Assembly (NCBI GenBank): GCA_014898415.1
Contig: RCTD01000033.1
Coordinates: 475,350 to 539,349 of the forward strand
From: Stromatinia cepivora
Taxonomy: Eukaryota; Ascomycota; Leotiomycetes; Helotiales; Sclerotiniaceae
DNA: 64,000 nucleotides
Direction: 5' to 3'
Of the stretch, positions 35,775 to 48,027 are shown one piece after another (position 1 is the stretch's first letter; each line of letters opens with the position of its first letter). A program made the translations under genes and the position numbers. The notes below the pieces were generated by a model that saw only the letters and a list, made by a program, of their open reading frames with translations, was not told where the DNA came from and ran no database searches.

Positions 35775-36297
35775 ATGGCAGGTCAAGATTCATATACGCC
35801 AAGCCTCGCTCCCGTCGAACAAGAACATATCGCCACTCCCCAAGCACCAATTCAAAATGACGACGTTGCGCCTGATTTGGATGAGGCCTGTTGTCGTCGC
35901 CGCTGCCCTAGCTGAGGCAGATCCTGTCGTTGCCGTCGTCGCTGTAGTCGAGGCAGATTGCGTTGCCATCGCTGCCCCGATCATTAAACAAGAGCCTGGC
36001 GCTACTCCTCCTCTTCGTCGTGCTACATCTCTCATAATTGATCTTGTCAGCGATAGTGATGATGAAGGTGTCGCCCCCGCCCCTGCCGCCCCTGCCGCCC
36101 CTGCCGCCCCTGTTTCTCTCCCTCATGGCGAAGTCATTGACCTCATTGGTCATAACGACGATGAGCCAGTTGAGGTTCCATCTTCCTCCGTCCCTCAAAA
36201 TCGTATTGTTTTTAATGTTACTGTAAGTGATATTAAATTTTCAATATCTGTTTGGAAGGAAAGTGCTTTGAGTAAGTTTATAATATTAATATACTAA
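35775..36297 (+). pseudogene. Frameshifted small gene with two SUMO-interaction-like motifs
   Basis: An ATG in excellent context (CCAAAATGGC) opens MAGQDSYTPSLAPVEQEH..., which runs to a TGA after about 45 codons. The +1-shifted frame from 35857 on continues smoothly as an Ala/Val/Pro-rich, acidic protein. Removing one G near 35882 would join them, so a 1-nt insertion (or assembly error) is likely. The second part has IIDLVSDSDDEG and VIDLIGHNDDEPVEV, two copies of the hydrophobic-acidic SUMO-interaction pattern, separated by a proline/alanine repeat made of 9-bp units. A good intron (GTAAGT at 36223, TACTAAG branch, ATATAG ending 36319) would follow. A hAT-like element begins 8 bases after that acceptor. 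Function unknown; a second start at 35857 is possible. Confidence 0.5.
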
Positions 36298-36327
36298 GCA
36301 TTCAATTAACATTATATAGTGTATTGA

Positions 36328-36878
36328 TAGGCTGCGCAAAAATTATCTGTATCTATAGATTATCCGCGGATAATCCGCTTCGTGGGTACCCATCAGAGGT
36401 CCTACCCGCCCTGCAGATTACCTATCCAGATTTAAAATTATTTGTTTTATTATAGATAATCCATAAATTATTTATAGATAATTTATCTATTTATAAATAA
36501 ATAGATTATTTATAAGTAATCTATAGATATATAGATAATTTGCAAATAATCTATAAATATATAGATTATTTATAGATAATCTATAGATTATTTATAGATT
36601 ATCTACTTTTCGTTTAAATTTGAAATTATTTTTAGATCATTTTATAATCCAAAAATGATCCAAATTTAGATTTATATTAATTTTTATACTAATTATAAAA
36701 TTATATTAGTTTTATAAAATATTATATAATATATAGGTAGATAGATATCTATAGATAATCTGTATCCATTCTATAGATTACTTATTCAGATTTTGAATTA
36801 TCTGTTTCGTTCAATGGGTATCTACGGATTATCTGTCAAAGCCATTATCCACCCCGCGGGTACCCGTTGCGCAGCTTA
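36328..36878. mobile_element. Non-autonomous hAT-like element A (MITE)
   Basis: 551 bp with terminal inverted repeats TAGGCTGCGCAA at the left and TTGCGCAGCTTA at the right (one mismatch). It is flanked by 8-bp direct repeats TGTATTGA (36320-36327) and TGTGTTGG (36879-36886), which differ by two G/A transitions. Subterminal GGTACCC and GCGGATAATC blocks are shared with element B. The interior is a series of ATAGATTATTTATAGATAATC-like palindromes with no transposase. An 8-bp target duplication and a TAGG terminus fit the hAT superfamily. Confidence 0.75.
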
Positions 36879-37041
36879 TGTGTTGGACTTTGGTAAAAGT
36901 CTTATGTTTTTGGATGATGAAGAATTCTATCTCTCAATTTGGCTCTTTCCAAATGGAACCTGTTTAATAAATAAAATATTTGCTTTCAAATAAAATATTT
37001 TGAATTATTTTGAAAAAATACTTTCAAGAAGTTATATTCGA
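36879..37041. other. Spacer between the two hAT-like elements
   Basis: Reads as protein in one frame (DFGKSLMFLDDEEFYLSIWL) to a TAA at 36991-36993 and may be a displaced 3' part of the upstream gene or its 3' UTR. In the phase predicted from the intron the coding end would come almost at once. Confidence 0.35.
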
Positions 37042-37049
37042 TAGAGAAA

Positions 37050-37480
37050 TAGGCTGCGCAACAGGTACCCACAGGGCGAATAATGATTCTAGCGGATTAT
37101 CCATCAGATACTTATTTACGGATCGGATTATTTATAGATTATCTGTTTATTTATAAATTATCCATTTATTTATGGATAGATGGATTATTCGTAAATAGAT
37201 AAATAATTTACAGATTATTTGTAAATAATCTATAGATAATTTATAAATAATCTATAAATTATCTATCTATTTATAAATAATCCATTAAATCTATAGATAA
37301 ATAAATAATTTGCAAATAAATAGATAATCTGTAAATAATCTATAAATATTTATTTGCAAATCGGATTATTTTAAAACCTTGATGGATAATCCATAGAACA
37401 AGTAGATCATTCAATAGATAACTTATGAAGCAGATTATCCGCGGGTACCCACAGGTTGCGGGTAATTTATACGCAGCCTA
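37050..37480. mobile_element. Non-autonomous hAT-like element B (MITE)
   Basis: 431 bp with terminal inverted repeats TAGGCTGCG / CGCAGCCTA. The perfect 8-bp target duplication TAGAGAAA is at 37042-37049 and 37481-37488. Shares subterminal GGTACCC and GCGGATAATC-type blocks with element A and the same kind of AT-rich palindromic interior. No coding capacity. Confidence 0.85.
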
Positions 37481-37488
37481 TAGAGAAA

Positions 37489-38839
37489 TGAGTCATTATT
37501 GAACTCAAAAGAATATACAATACACACGATTCATATACCTCAACTTGAGACAATATAAGAACTTATCATCTACACGACTTACCAATAAATATCTTTCTCA
37601 TATTATGAACTCAAATTTACCTTTAAGACCCTTATAAATGAAAACAATAACACCAGTAACTCTCTTGATCTAGCTCTCTTTCTTCCCTTTTCCCGACTAA
37701 CTCTGGTTGATAATTTTGAATACAATAAAGGAAAGCTTTTATAATCAATAGAATAAGATTCTTGATCTAGCTCGCTTCCTTCCGACTAGCTCTGGTTAAT
37801 GACTTTGAAGACAGTTCGGAGTTGTAGTAGCATTGATGTAATAATTAATACAATGGAGAATCTATAATCAATAGAGAACCTTGACCTAGTTCTCCTCTCC
37901 TTATCCCTATAAAAAATCCAACATTAAACCTATAAATCATTCAACAAAAGCGTATTGAATATTTTCTAATGACCTTTCAGAATCATCTAGATCACCCATT
38001 TCATCCCTTAAATTATTATTATCGTAATAAAATACCTCCATCTTAAGTCTAGATCCTTCTATCCCTCGCAATATTATCTTCCAAAAATTAGCAATAGATC
38101 TAGCTTGTACTTGAATATCTTTATATCCCTCCTTAGCTAGTACTTGCAAAGTATACGACGCGAGCGAATTCGATCGGATATTGGTTTAGAAAAATATATA
38201 GTCATCATCATTTATTTTGTGCTCCTTTTGCATTCTTCCCTATAAACTAGCCCGCTACAGTTCAGCCATCACGAAAAAAAAAGAATGATATCTAATATAT
38301 ATTTTGACAGACCAGTTGGCAAGTTTAGGAGGCCGAATAAAGGTCCTATGGTTTGGAATATGCGGTTTGGATGTACAATTGGGAAGTGCAGTTGGGGGAT
38401 ATGGCTCCGGTCCGGGGTTCTTGGTAACGGATGGACAATCAAACCTTATGAAGAGTGAATATAGAGTAAGGTTTAGTCTAGGGTAGAAAAATTATTTTCG
38501 ATTTTTATGATATCATTCGATTCGCTTTGATTCAATGAATCAAATGATATTATTTATATTACTATTAAAAAGCTATAAAAGTTAATAAATCTAATAAAGC
38601 TAATAATATAATAAATATTGATATTGTTGATTGATTTACCGCCTTTCTTAATTAGGATTATTTTTGACAATGCTATTCCCAATTAGAATTATTTCTGATA
38701 TTTTTTAGAATCCCATTAAAATTTTATTATAGAAGATTTTCTTTATATTATATATATCATTTAAAATCATTTTGAATTAGGATTTCGAATTTTTAATCAG
38801 AATTAAATTATCTTTTGAATTGATCGATCTGTATTAATT
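37489..38839. other. Border zone between gene-rich DNA and AT-rich subtelomere
   Basis: Holds two imperfect direct repeats of a block with 'cttgatctagctc' and 'gactagctctggtt' near 37670 and 37750, and a third worn copy near 37880. A minus-strand frame, 38149-37937 (about 70 codons), has protein-like composition (RSIANFWKIILRGIEGSRLK) but no start, domain or partner; it may be a fragment of a repetitive gene. From about 38505 on, GC content falls sharply. Confidence 0.45.
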
Positions 38840-39605
38840 CTAACTATTATTGCTAGGATTTTTTTGGTGGTCATTATTGGTGGTGATCCATTTCGACAGG
38901 GGGGTGGTGACCCAGCCAAAAAAGTCATTATTTGGTTATCATTCTTTTATGTTTCAATTTTGAGTTTTTTAAAAATCTGAAAAAAGAATTCAATAGAGAT
39001 TCAATTGAATTATAATTATTCGAAATTTGATTAAAATTGTTTTTTAAATTGATTGATCTATATAGATTACATTAAAATTTGATTTTGATGAAATTGAAGA
39101 AAAATTAAGAAAATAGAAAAATAAGAATTCTAAAAAGAAGGAATTTGATTATCATTTCTTTATACTCCAATTTTGAGTTTTTTGAAAATCTAAAAAAAGA
39201 ATTCAATAGAAATTTAATTGAATTATATTTATTCGAAATTTGATTGAAATTATTTTTTGTATTGATCGATTATTATTAATTTGAATTAATATATTTGAAA
39301 AGTTTAATAAAAGTATTGATATTTTTGATATAAAAATTTGGATTTTTTTAAGATAGAATATCAATTATATAAAAAAAAAAATTGATTTTGAATTTTAATT
39401 TATTAAATCAATTATAAATCAAGAAAGAGATATTCAAAAAAGAAGAAAAAATACATTTTAGAATTCTGAAATCAGGATATTTTCTATAGTGTTTTAAAAA
39501 TTAAAAAAATATTGAAATTGAAAATCGATGATATATATATATATATTGATATAAATATATTTTGTTGTTCAAATAGAATAATATGAATTTGATTATATTG
39601 ATACT

Positions 39606-39768
39606 TGTTGGATTTTGGGTCATACCGTATATCTAAGCATGGGACTATACTATAATGGGATTAGCCTGCACGTGATTCTACCGAATCACACAACTTGTAT
39701 AATAGCTTCTAACCAGATAACCTTAGAATAATAAGACTTTTCCATCCACTCAATATGATTTGTTAATA
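39606..39768. repeat. Left LTR of the 2.4-kb element
   Basis: 163 bp; aligns over its full length with 41851-42013, differing mainly by C/T and G/A changes. Confidence 0.85.
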
Positions 39769-39859
39769 GATTATAAGCCCGGACTCTATATATCACTATA
39801 TAGTTTAGGATTAATCTTCCGGAATGAAAAATCAAATCCTCGATAGATCCGGTAGAGTA

Positions 39860-40107
39860 GATGAGCAAGATTGACATAATTGAACAGGGAAGTCTGCTAT
39901 ACTAAATACATTAGCAAAGTAGATAAGCAAGATCGATATAATTGAGCAGGGAAGTTTACTATACTAAATACATCGATAAAGTAGACAAGCAAGGTCAATA
40001 TAATTGAATAGGGAAGTTTGTTATAGAAAATACATCGGCAAAGTAAACGAATAAGATCGATACAGTTGAACAGGGAAACCCGCTATACTAAATATATTGG
40101 TAGAATT
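39860..40107. repeat. 62-bp tandem repeat, four copies, inside the 2.4-kb LTR element
   Basis: Four units of 62 bp, each with a 'gaacagggaag' core and a 'ctatactaaatacat' core, differing mostly by transitions. Confidence 0.85.
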
Positions 40108-41148
40108 GAATCCCAATAACACAATTAATACAGGAAAGCCCACTTTAGAAATTATTTAAACAAAAAATGCCATCTTTTTATACCCTTTTTCCGATAATTC
40201 AAGAGTCAATTGATTCCCTTGATATCTCCCTTTCTTTTTCGAAAACCTTTTTGTTTTATATTGATAATAATAATAAGAAATAAGCATTCTACAAAGCAAA
40301 GTAAACCTTTCGAAACCTCTTCAAAACAAAACTCGAATATTCCTGTTCCTCGAATACCTTCGATTTTTATACAATTAATAAATTCCTTATAGAAAATTTA
40401 ATAAAAGTATTGGAGATTATATTTCTGATATAGTTTTTGGGGGAGCTATAAAACCCATATTTGTTTTCGTTTTAAGTACTTTGGGGATTTATTTCGCTTT
40501 TTGATCCTACTAAAATGGACTTATCAACAAAATTTAAAACAATCTTAAATTTTGCTTTTGGTACAGATTCAGGGTCTGCAAAAGTTGATTCTTGGACTGG
40601 AACCTCTAGAATGATGAATTCGATATTTGTAATATCCTTGGAATTTATTGTATTTGTATTGAGAAAATATTACTATTTTTGTTTTGAAGAATAACGCTTC
40701 CATTCTGGGGGAATGTTTTTTATATTCCTTTTAGGGATTCTCTATTAGCATCCAACCCTTTCCCCGATCACCACCCCTTTATATTATTATTGATATCTTC
40801 GATATCTTCTTATTCTTCTTTTTATAATTACAACCACCAGCTTCGTCATCTTTTGATATATTGCCTATTATGTATCACCTCAATACCACTTTGTTCTTAC
40901 CCCTAGATCAATATTATTTTGTTATATCTTTATATTCAACGTTTACAACAATAATTATACTAACGGTCGTAAAAAAGAAGAAGAATATCTCTAGTAAAAA
41001 AACCGGAGATAAAACCGGAAGCGATTATAAAAGGAGCCGAAAATGGAACCAAAGGAGGAAACTATATACCGGAAGATATACAGAGCGATATATTGAGAGG
41101 AGTGGACGACTACATTAATAATAAAAAAACGCATATCCATTAAGCTCC

Positions 41149-41400
41149 GCTATATAATATATAAAGACCACTAGATACCTAACCAAGTATAATACTAAAG
41201 GTTGATAGATATTATAGCTTTTTGAAGCCGATAGCAATTTACCAGTTAGTATATAAAGATTATTAGATACCTAACCAAATATAATACTAAAAATCGACAG
41301 ATATTATAGTTTTCTAAAATCAATAGTAGCTTACCAACTAGTATATAGAGATTATTAGTACCTAGACAAGTATAGTACTAAAGATCGATAAATACAATGA
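41149..41400. repeat. About 92-bp tandem repeat, nearly three copies
   Basis: Units start at a 'gtatataaagattattaga' like segment and contain 'tacctaaccaa' and 'tataatactaaa'. Near the 3' end of the LTR element interior. Confidence 0.75.
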
Positions 41401-41850
41401 TTCCCTGAAGCAAGAACTACTAATTAGTAATCTATCAATCATCCTGGCTGATAACTAATTATATTTTTGCTATAAAAAGAAGAATTATAAGTATAACTTT
41501 ATAGAATATACTATTCTATTAAAGAAAGGTATCTATACTGCAATGTAGGGCTAAAGGCTCTAGTCCAATATAATTGGAGGATTGGGAGCAGAAGAGATGG
41601 ATTTCTTTTAATTTTTATTATAAAAAAAGAAATGCTGATTATTCTTTAAAGATTATTATACTATTGTGAAGCAATTATTCTATTCGAATTTTATTAGATT
41701 TTGGGTCTTAAAAGATCTAGCAAAAGAATAATCATTTAATATCATTAACTTTCTATTTTCAGATTAATGTTGTTTAATTCGGTTTAAATCAATTGTAATA
41801 TTTATAGTTTAGTCTTTTCTGTTTTTATATATATTATGCTCCTGAGGGAG

Positions 41851-42013
41851 TGTTGGATTTTAGATTATACCATATATCTAAGCATAGGATTATACTATAA
41901 TGGGATTAGTCTGCACGTGATTCTACCGAATCATACAACTTGTATAATAGCTTCTAGCCAGATAACCTTAGAATAATAAGGCTTTTCCATCCACTCAATA
42001 TGACTTGTTAACA
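41851..42013. repeat. Right LTR of the 2.4-kb element
   Basis: 163 bp; ends TTAACA directly before the target duplication ATACT. Confidence 0.85.
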
Positions 42014-42507
42014 ATACTTAAATATTAATGGTTTTGAGTATTATTAATATTAATTTAAATAAAGTTGTTTTAATATATAATATAATATAATAAATTATAT
42101 TATTTAGGATACAAATCAGGATTACTTTATTATTTCAATCAAGATTGAAATCATAATAATTCTTTATATAATATTTGATTCAAATAGTATTTCGCATTTG
42201 GATTTAAAGTATTAATTGATTATTCGTTATATTAATCAACAATATATTTCATTTGATAAGCTTTTTGAATCAAAATCATTTTGTTAATTTTAATTTAAAA
42301 TTCAATATTATTATAGTAACGATCTCAATTTATATATATCAAATAAGTTTTTATTCAAATTGAAATCTTTTCTTCTTTAAAATTATATTCTATATTCAAT
42401 TATCTTCAAATCTTTCATATCTTTTAAATCCTTCAAAATCTTTTAAATCCTATATTATATTATTTTTTTAAATCAATATTATTAAAAATAATTAATTATC
42501 AAATCTC

Positions 42508-45327
42508 TCTTTTTCCTTTCAATTCTTTTGAATTTGATATTAATGAATTATTTAATGATTTTCGAAACTTTAGGGATTTTAAAGTCAAATTAGTTTTTCA
42601 AGAAATTGATGAAATATCATTTCTTTTTTATTATTCAATATTTCAATTTATTCTTTATAATATCTATCAAATTTGTATTCAAAATTTTAAAAATCATTTG
42701 TAAGATAAATATCTTTTCGATTTAATTTTTATTTATAAAAAAAAATGATATAAAAAGTTTATAATATATATAATTCTTTAAGTATTGAATTAATTGATCA
42801 AAATATTTATTTAATTCATTTATTCAAATCCGAATTCTCTTTAATTTTTTTTTTGAATTATTTATCAAATTTTTATTTTAGTATTCTTTTTGTAATATAA
42901 TAAAATCTAATTTAAAAAATCTCAAAAAATATATCAATTCTAATCATAAAGATTTTTCTTTGGATTTGTATTTTAATTTTATTCAAAATATTTCGGGATA
43001 AGAATTATTATTAAATCGTTTCTTTTTTGAAGTTCAAATAAAGGAAAAGTATTATTCTAATAAAAATTCTAATTTGATTTAAAATAATATTATTGAAATA
43101 AATGATAATTTATTATTTTCTTTTCTCAATTTGAATTTAATTAAAAAGAATTGAAAGAATAATTTTGATTCTAAATTGAAAAATATCGAAAAGAAGATTG
43201 ATTTTATTAAAATTGATAAAGAAAATTTTATTCTATTTTAAGAATATATTAGATATATCGAATATATTCAAAAGTTTGATATTAAAAATTTGAAATTATA
43301 TTCTAATTTTTATATTGTTTTTTTAAATTATATAATCTAATTTATTTTTAAAAAAATCTTTTTTAATTTAGAAATCTTATTATATTTAAGTTTAGAAAAA
43401 GTAATATTTTTGAATAAATCTCATTTGAATATTCTGAATAGTTTTGAAAAAGATAAGATTAGAAATAAATATTTCAAATCTTTTTATAATTCCAATAATT
43501 GTAATAAATATTTTGCTTTTTTTAAGATCTTTTTTAATTTCATTTTATATATCTTTTATTTTCATTTTATTAAATTCTATTTTGATTTTAAAGATTTGAA
43601 AACTAAAATAAAGGATTTATTTAAAAAAGCTATCTTTTTCAATAAAATTTTAGATTCTAAAAAGATTTTAGAATTTATTATTAAAAACAACAAAAAGTTT
43701 TTTATTAAAAAAACAAATAAAGTTAAATTTAATAATTTGAAATCAAATCAAAAAGATAATGATTTAATTACTTTTGAAAATTCAAATGATTTTGAAGAAT
43801 CTAATTTAGATGATTTAAATGATTTAGATGAATTAAACGAATTGAATGATTCTGATGATTCGAATGATTCAAATGGATCATTTAATTCGTCTAATTCATA
43901 TAAATTATTTAAATCATTTGAATTAAATTCGTTAGGATTGAATTCTAATTCTATTATTAAAAATTTTATTGAGATTAATAATTCAGATAATGAATTATTG
44001 ATTGAAATAAGAAATTTAATTTTGGATATTATAATTATTTATTTTAAATAGAAAATTGATTTAAATATTTTTGATAATTCTATTAATTGTTTCTTTATTT
44101 ATTAATTTATTCGAAATAATAATTTCATTAAAGATATTTTTCAATTATCCTAATATTATTCCTAATTTATTTATTGTAATCAATTATATATTATTGAATA
44201 TTCTATTCGACAATTGATTATTTCTTTTATTCATAATCTGAATTCGATTTTAGCTCGATTTATAATTAATTACTTTCAGAATTATAATCAAAATATTTTA
44301 GCTGAAATTCTTTTATATTATAATTATACTTTTAAAGTAAATAAAGAATTATCTAATGAAAGTTTTATTATTATTAATTCTAATTATACAAATATACTTT
44401 CTTATAAAGATATTATTATTAATATAAATGATTTAAAGAAGTTATTTAAATCGATTTTAGATTTCGTTTATTCTTTTTTTAATAAATCAATTTTATTGAA
44501 TATTGATTTAAGAGAATTTTCATATATTAGATTGGAAGATTTTAATAAATTCGAAAATCGTGAAGATAAAACTCCTTTTAAATCTTTCAAAAATTTTCAT
44601 CCAAATATTAAATTAAATGATGAATTTCTAATCAATAAAATAATTGAAATTGAAAGATTACAAAATCAATTCTTTATAATTTCGAATAATAATTTGAAAT
44701 TGAATAAATCGAATTACAAGGATTACTTGAAGAATATTTTAAAATTCAAGAAGATACTCTTATTATTAATTCATTTAATTAATGATTTACTTTTAAAAAG
44801 TATTGAATTATATATATTAAGATATCAGAATTCGAATAAAGATCAAAAAGAACTATTTTTAGATATTGATAGTTTTTTATTTATTATTAATATCTCTATT
44901 AATAAATCAAGATTTTGTATAGAATTCTATACCTTTAAATTTAAATACCTTTCTATATTAGTTTCTAATATTCTATTAAAATATATTATTTATATTGATC
45001 CTTTTATAAAAATTCTAAATATTATCAATTCCAAATTCGATTTCAATTTAATAAATTCTTATTTAGAATATTTCAATCAATGTTTTTTCGTTTCTTTAGA
45101 TCTAGTATATCTTCTTCAAAAATATTCCCAATCAATATTAAATCTTAATTTGAATCTTCAAAAATATAAACAAATAATTGTAAGAATTATAAGAGAATTT
45201 ATAAAAGAAAGAATTAATTTAAATAATTTAACTCTTAAAGATGATTTGATTTAAATTAGTGTATATCAAATTCAGAATAGTTTAATAAAGTATAATTCCG
45301 AAATCGATTTTATACATTATAAATATT
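42508..45327 (+). pseudogene. TLH: TLH helicase gene copy 1: RIP-decayed N-terminal and middle part
   Basis: Aligns along its whole length with copy 2. The first block (about 42508-42700) reads FEFDINELFNDFRNF...KLVFQEIDEISFLFYY in one frame. Open stretches at 43410-44051 (213 aa; ...DSKKILEFIIKNNKKFFIK..., then an Asp/Asn/Ser-rich acidic segment) and 44214-45254 (346 aa; ...LAEILLYYNYTFKVNKELSNE...) follow. Several in-frame stops stand where copy 2 has CAA, which fits C-to-T mutation. It breaks off at 45327, before the helicase motifs, at the start of unit 2. By itself this segment is not recognisable as a helicase; the identity comes from co-linearity with copy 2. Not functional. Confidence 0.7.
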
Positions 45328-46585
45328 CTAACTATTATTCCTAGGATTTTTTTGGTGATCATCACCAGTAGTGATTCATTTCGACAAAGGGATGGTGATT
45401 CAGCCAAAAAAGTTATCATTTGATTATTACTCCTTTATATTTCAATTTTGAGTTTTTTGAAAATCTGAAAAAAGAATTCAATAGAGATTCAATTAAATTA
45501 TAATTATTCGAAATTTGATTGAAATTATCTTTTAAATTGATTGATCTGTATAGATTGTATAAAAATTTGATTTTGATAAAATTGAAGAAAAACTAGGAAA
45601 ATAGAAAAATAAGAATCCTAAAAAGTTATTATTTGATTATCATTTTTCTATATTCCAATTTTGAGTTTTTTGAAAATCTAAAAAAAGAATTTAATAGAAA
45701 TTCAATTGAATTATATTTATTTGAAATTTGATTGAAATTATCTTTTGTATTGATCGATTGTTATTAATTTGAATCAATATATTTAAAAAATTTAATGAAA
45801 GTATTAATATTTTTGATATAAAAATTTAGATTTTTTTAAAATGAAGTATCAATTATATTAAAAAAAAATTGATCTTGAATTTCAATTTATTAAATCAATT
45901 ATAAATTAAGAAAAAGATATTTAAAAAAGAAGAAAAAATATATTTTAGAATCCTGAAATCAGAATATTTTTTATAATGTTTTAAAAATTGAAAAATATTG
46001 AAATTGAAAATCGATGATATATATATATATATTGATATAAGTATATTTTATTGTTCAAATAGAATAATATAGATTTGGTTATATTAATATTTAAATATTA
46101 ATGATTTGAGCATTATTAATATCGGTTTAAATAAAGTTGTTCCGATATATAATATAATATAACGAATTATATTATTCGGGATATAGATTAGGGTTGCTTT
46201 ATTATTTCAATTTTGATTGAAATCGTAATAATTCTTTATATGATATTTGATTCAAATAGTGTTTCATATTTGGATTTAAAGTATTAGTTGATTATTTATT
46301 ATATTAGTCAATAATACATTCCATTTGATAAGTTTTTTGAATCAAGATCATTTTGTTAATTTCAATTTAAAATTCAATATTACTATAGCAATGATCTCAA
46401 TTTAAAATTCAATATCATTATAATAACGATCTCAATTTATATATATCAAATGAATTTTTATTTAAATTGAAATCTTTTTTTCTTTAGAATTATATTCTAT
46501 ATTCAATTATCTTCAAATCTTTCAAATTCTTCAAAATCTTTTAAATCCTATATTATATTATTCTTTCAAATTAATATTATTAAAA

Positions 46586-48022
46586 ATGATTAATTATCAA
46601 ATCTCTCTTTCCTTTTCCAATTTGTTTGAATTTGATATTAATGAATTATTTAGTGATTTTCGAAACTTTAAGGATTTCAAAGTCAAATTGGCTTTTCAAG
46701 AAATTGATGAAATATCATTTCTTTTTTATTATTCAATATTTCAATTTATTCTTTATAATATCTATCAAATTTGTATTCAAAATTTTAAAAATCATTTGTA
46801 AGATAAATATCTTTTCGATTTAATTTTTATTTATAAAAAAAAGTGATTCAAAAAGTTTATAATATATATAATTCTTTAAGTATTGAATTAATTAATCAAA
46901 ATTTTTATTTAATTTATTTATTCAAATTCGAATTCTTTTTAATTCCTTTCTTTAAATTATTTATCAAATCTTTATTTTAGTGTTCTCTTTGTAATATAAT
47001 AAAATCTAATTTAAAAAATCTCAAAAAATATATCAATTCTGATTATAAAAATCTTTCTTTAGATTTGTATCTCAATCTTATTCAAAATATTTCGGGATAA
47101 GAATTATTATTAAATCGTTTCTTTTTTGAAATTCAAATGAAGGAAAAACATCATTCTAATGAAAATTCTAATTCGATTCAAAATAATATTATTAAAGTAA
47201 ATGATAATTTATTATCATCTTCTTCTCTCAATTTGAATTTAATTAAAAAGAATTGGAAGAATAATTTTGATTCTAAATTGAAGAATATTGAAAAAAAGAT
47301 TGATTCTATTAAAATTGATAAAGAAAATCTTACTTTATTTCAAGAACATATTAGATATATCAAATATATTCAAAAGTTTGATATTGAAGATTTGAAATTG
47401 TATTCTAATTTTCATATCGTTTCCTTAAATCATATAACTCAATTTGCTTTTAAAATAATCCTTTTTAATTTAGAAATCTTATTATATTTGAGTTTAGAAA
47501 AAATAGTATTTCTGAATAAATCTCATTTAAATATTCTAAATAGCTTTGAAAAAGATAAAATCAGAAATAAAGGTTTCAAACCCCTTTACAATTCTAATAG
47601 TTATAATAAATATTTTGTTTTTTTTAAAACCTTTTTTAGTTTCATTTTGTATACTTCTTATTTTCATTCTACTAAATTCTATTCTGATTTTAAAGATTTG
47701 AAAGTTAAAATAAAGGATTTATTTAAAAAAACTATCTTTTTCAATGAAATTTTAGATTCTAAAAAAATTTTAGAATTTATTATCAAAAATAACAAAAAGT
47801 CCTTTATTAAAAAAACAAATAAAATTAAATTTAATAATTTGAAATCAAATCAGGGAGATAATGATTCAATTGCTTTTGAAAATTCAAATGATTTTGAGGA
47901 ATCTAATTCAGATGATTTAAATGATTTAAATGAATTAAACGAATTGAATAATTCTGATGATTCGAATGATTCAAATGGATCATCTAATTCATCTAAATCA
48001 TTTAAATCATTTGAATTAGATT
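46586..48022 (+). pseudogene. TLH: TLH helicase gene copy 2, 5' part
   Basis: A first frame, 46586-46801 (71 aa, ATG), ends at a TAA that aligns with a probable former CAA. A longer ATG-initiated frame, 47137-48048, gives 303 aa before the retroelement disrupts it; the native part ends at about 48022. The protein is rich in Asn, Lys, Ile and Phe and ends in an acidic Asp/Asn/Ser tract (SDDLNDLNELNELNNSDDSN). It is co-linear with copy 1, and its sequence resumes after the insertion at 55086. Staying open for about 300 codons in DNA of this AT content argues that it was a real gene until recently. Confidence 0.7.
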
Positions 48023-48027
48023 CATTG

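Larger units (their letters stand above)
39606..42013. mobile_element. 2.4-kb LTR retroelement, non-autonomous, nested in TLH unit 1
   Basis: Two 163-bp LTRs (39606-39768 and 41851-42013) begin TGTTGG and end TTAACA (left copy TTAATA, a transition). A 5-bp target duplication ATACT lies at 39601-39605 and 42014-42018. Units 2 and 3 show the uninterrupted target (ATATTTAAATATTAATG-like), which confirms the boundaries. A purine tract GAGGGAG just before the right LTR is a plausible plus-strand priming site, so the element reads left to right. The 2.1-kb interior has no recognisable gag, protease, reverse transcriptase or integrase, but has two tandem-repeat blocks. Most likely a LARD/TRIM-like passenger. 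Confidence 0.85.
38840..45327 (+). repeat. Subtelomeric TLH unit 1 (interrupted)
   Basis: Starts with the shared leader 'ctaactattattgctagg' and the conserved GC-richer block around 38870-38930 (CATTTCGACAGGGGGGTGG). It runs through a leader of about 1.2 kb and a decayed helicase gene, and breaks off at 45327 where unit 2 begins. The leader is split by the LTR element at 39606-42013. The helicase C-terminal half and the tail found in unit 2 are missing. Confidence 0.8.

Noticed and set aside
40861..41118. 85-codon frame inside the 2.4-kb LTR element as a gag candidate
   Set aside because: No ATG start, no zinc knuckle or other gag feature; composition follows the local AT bias.
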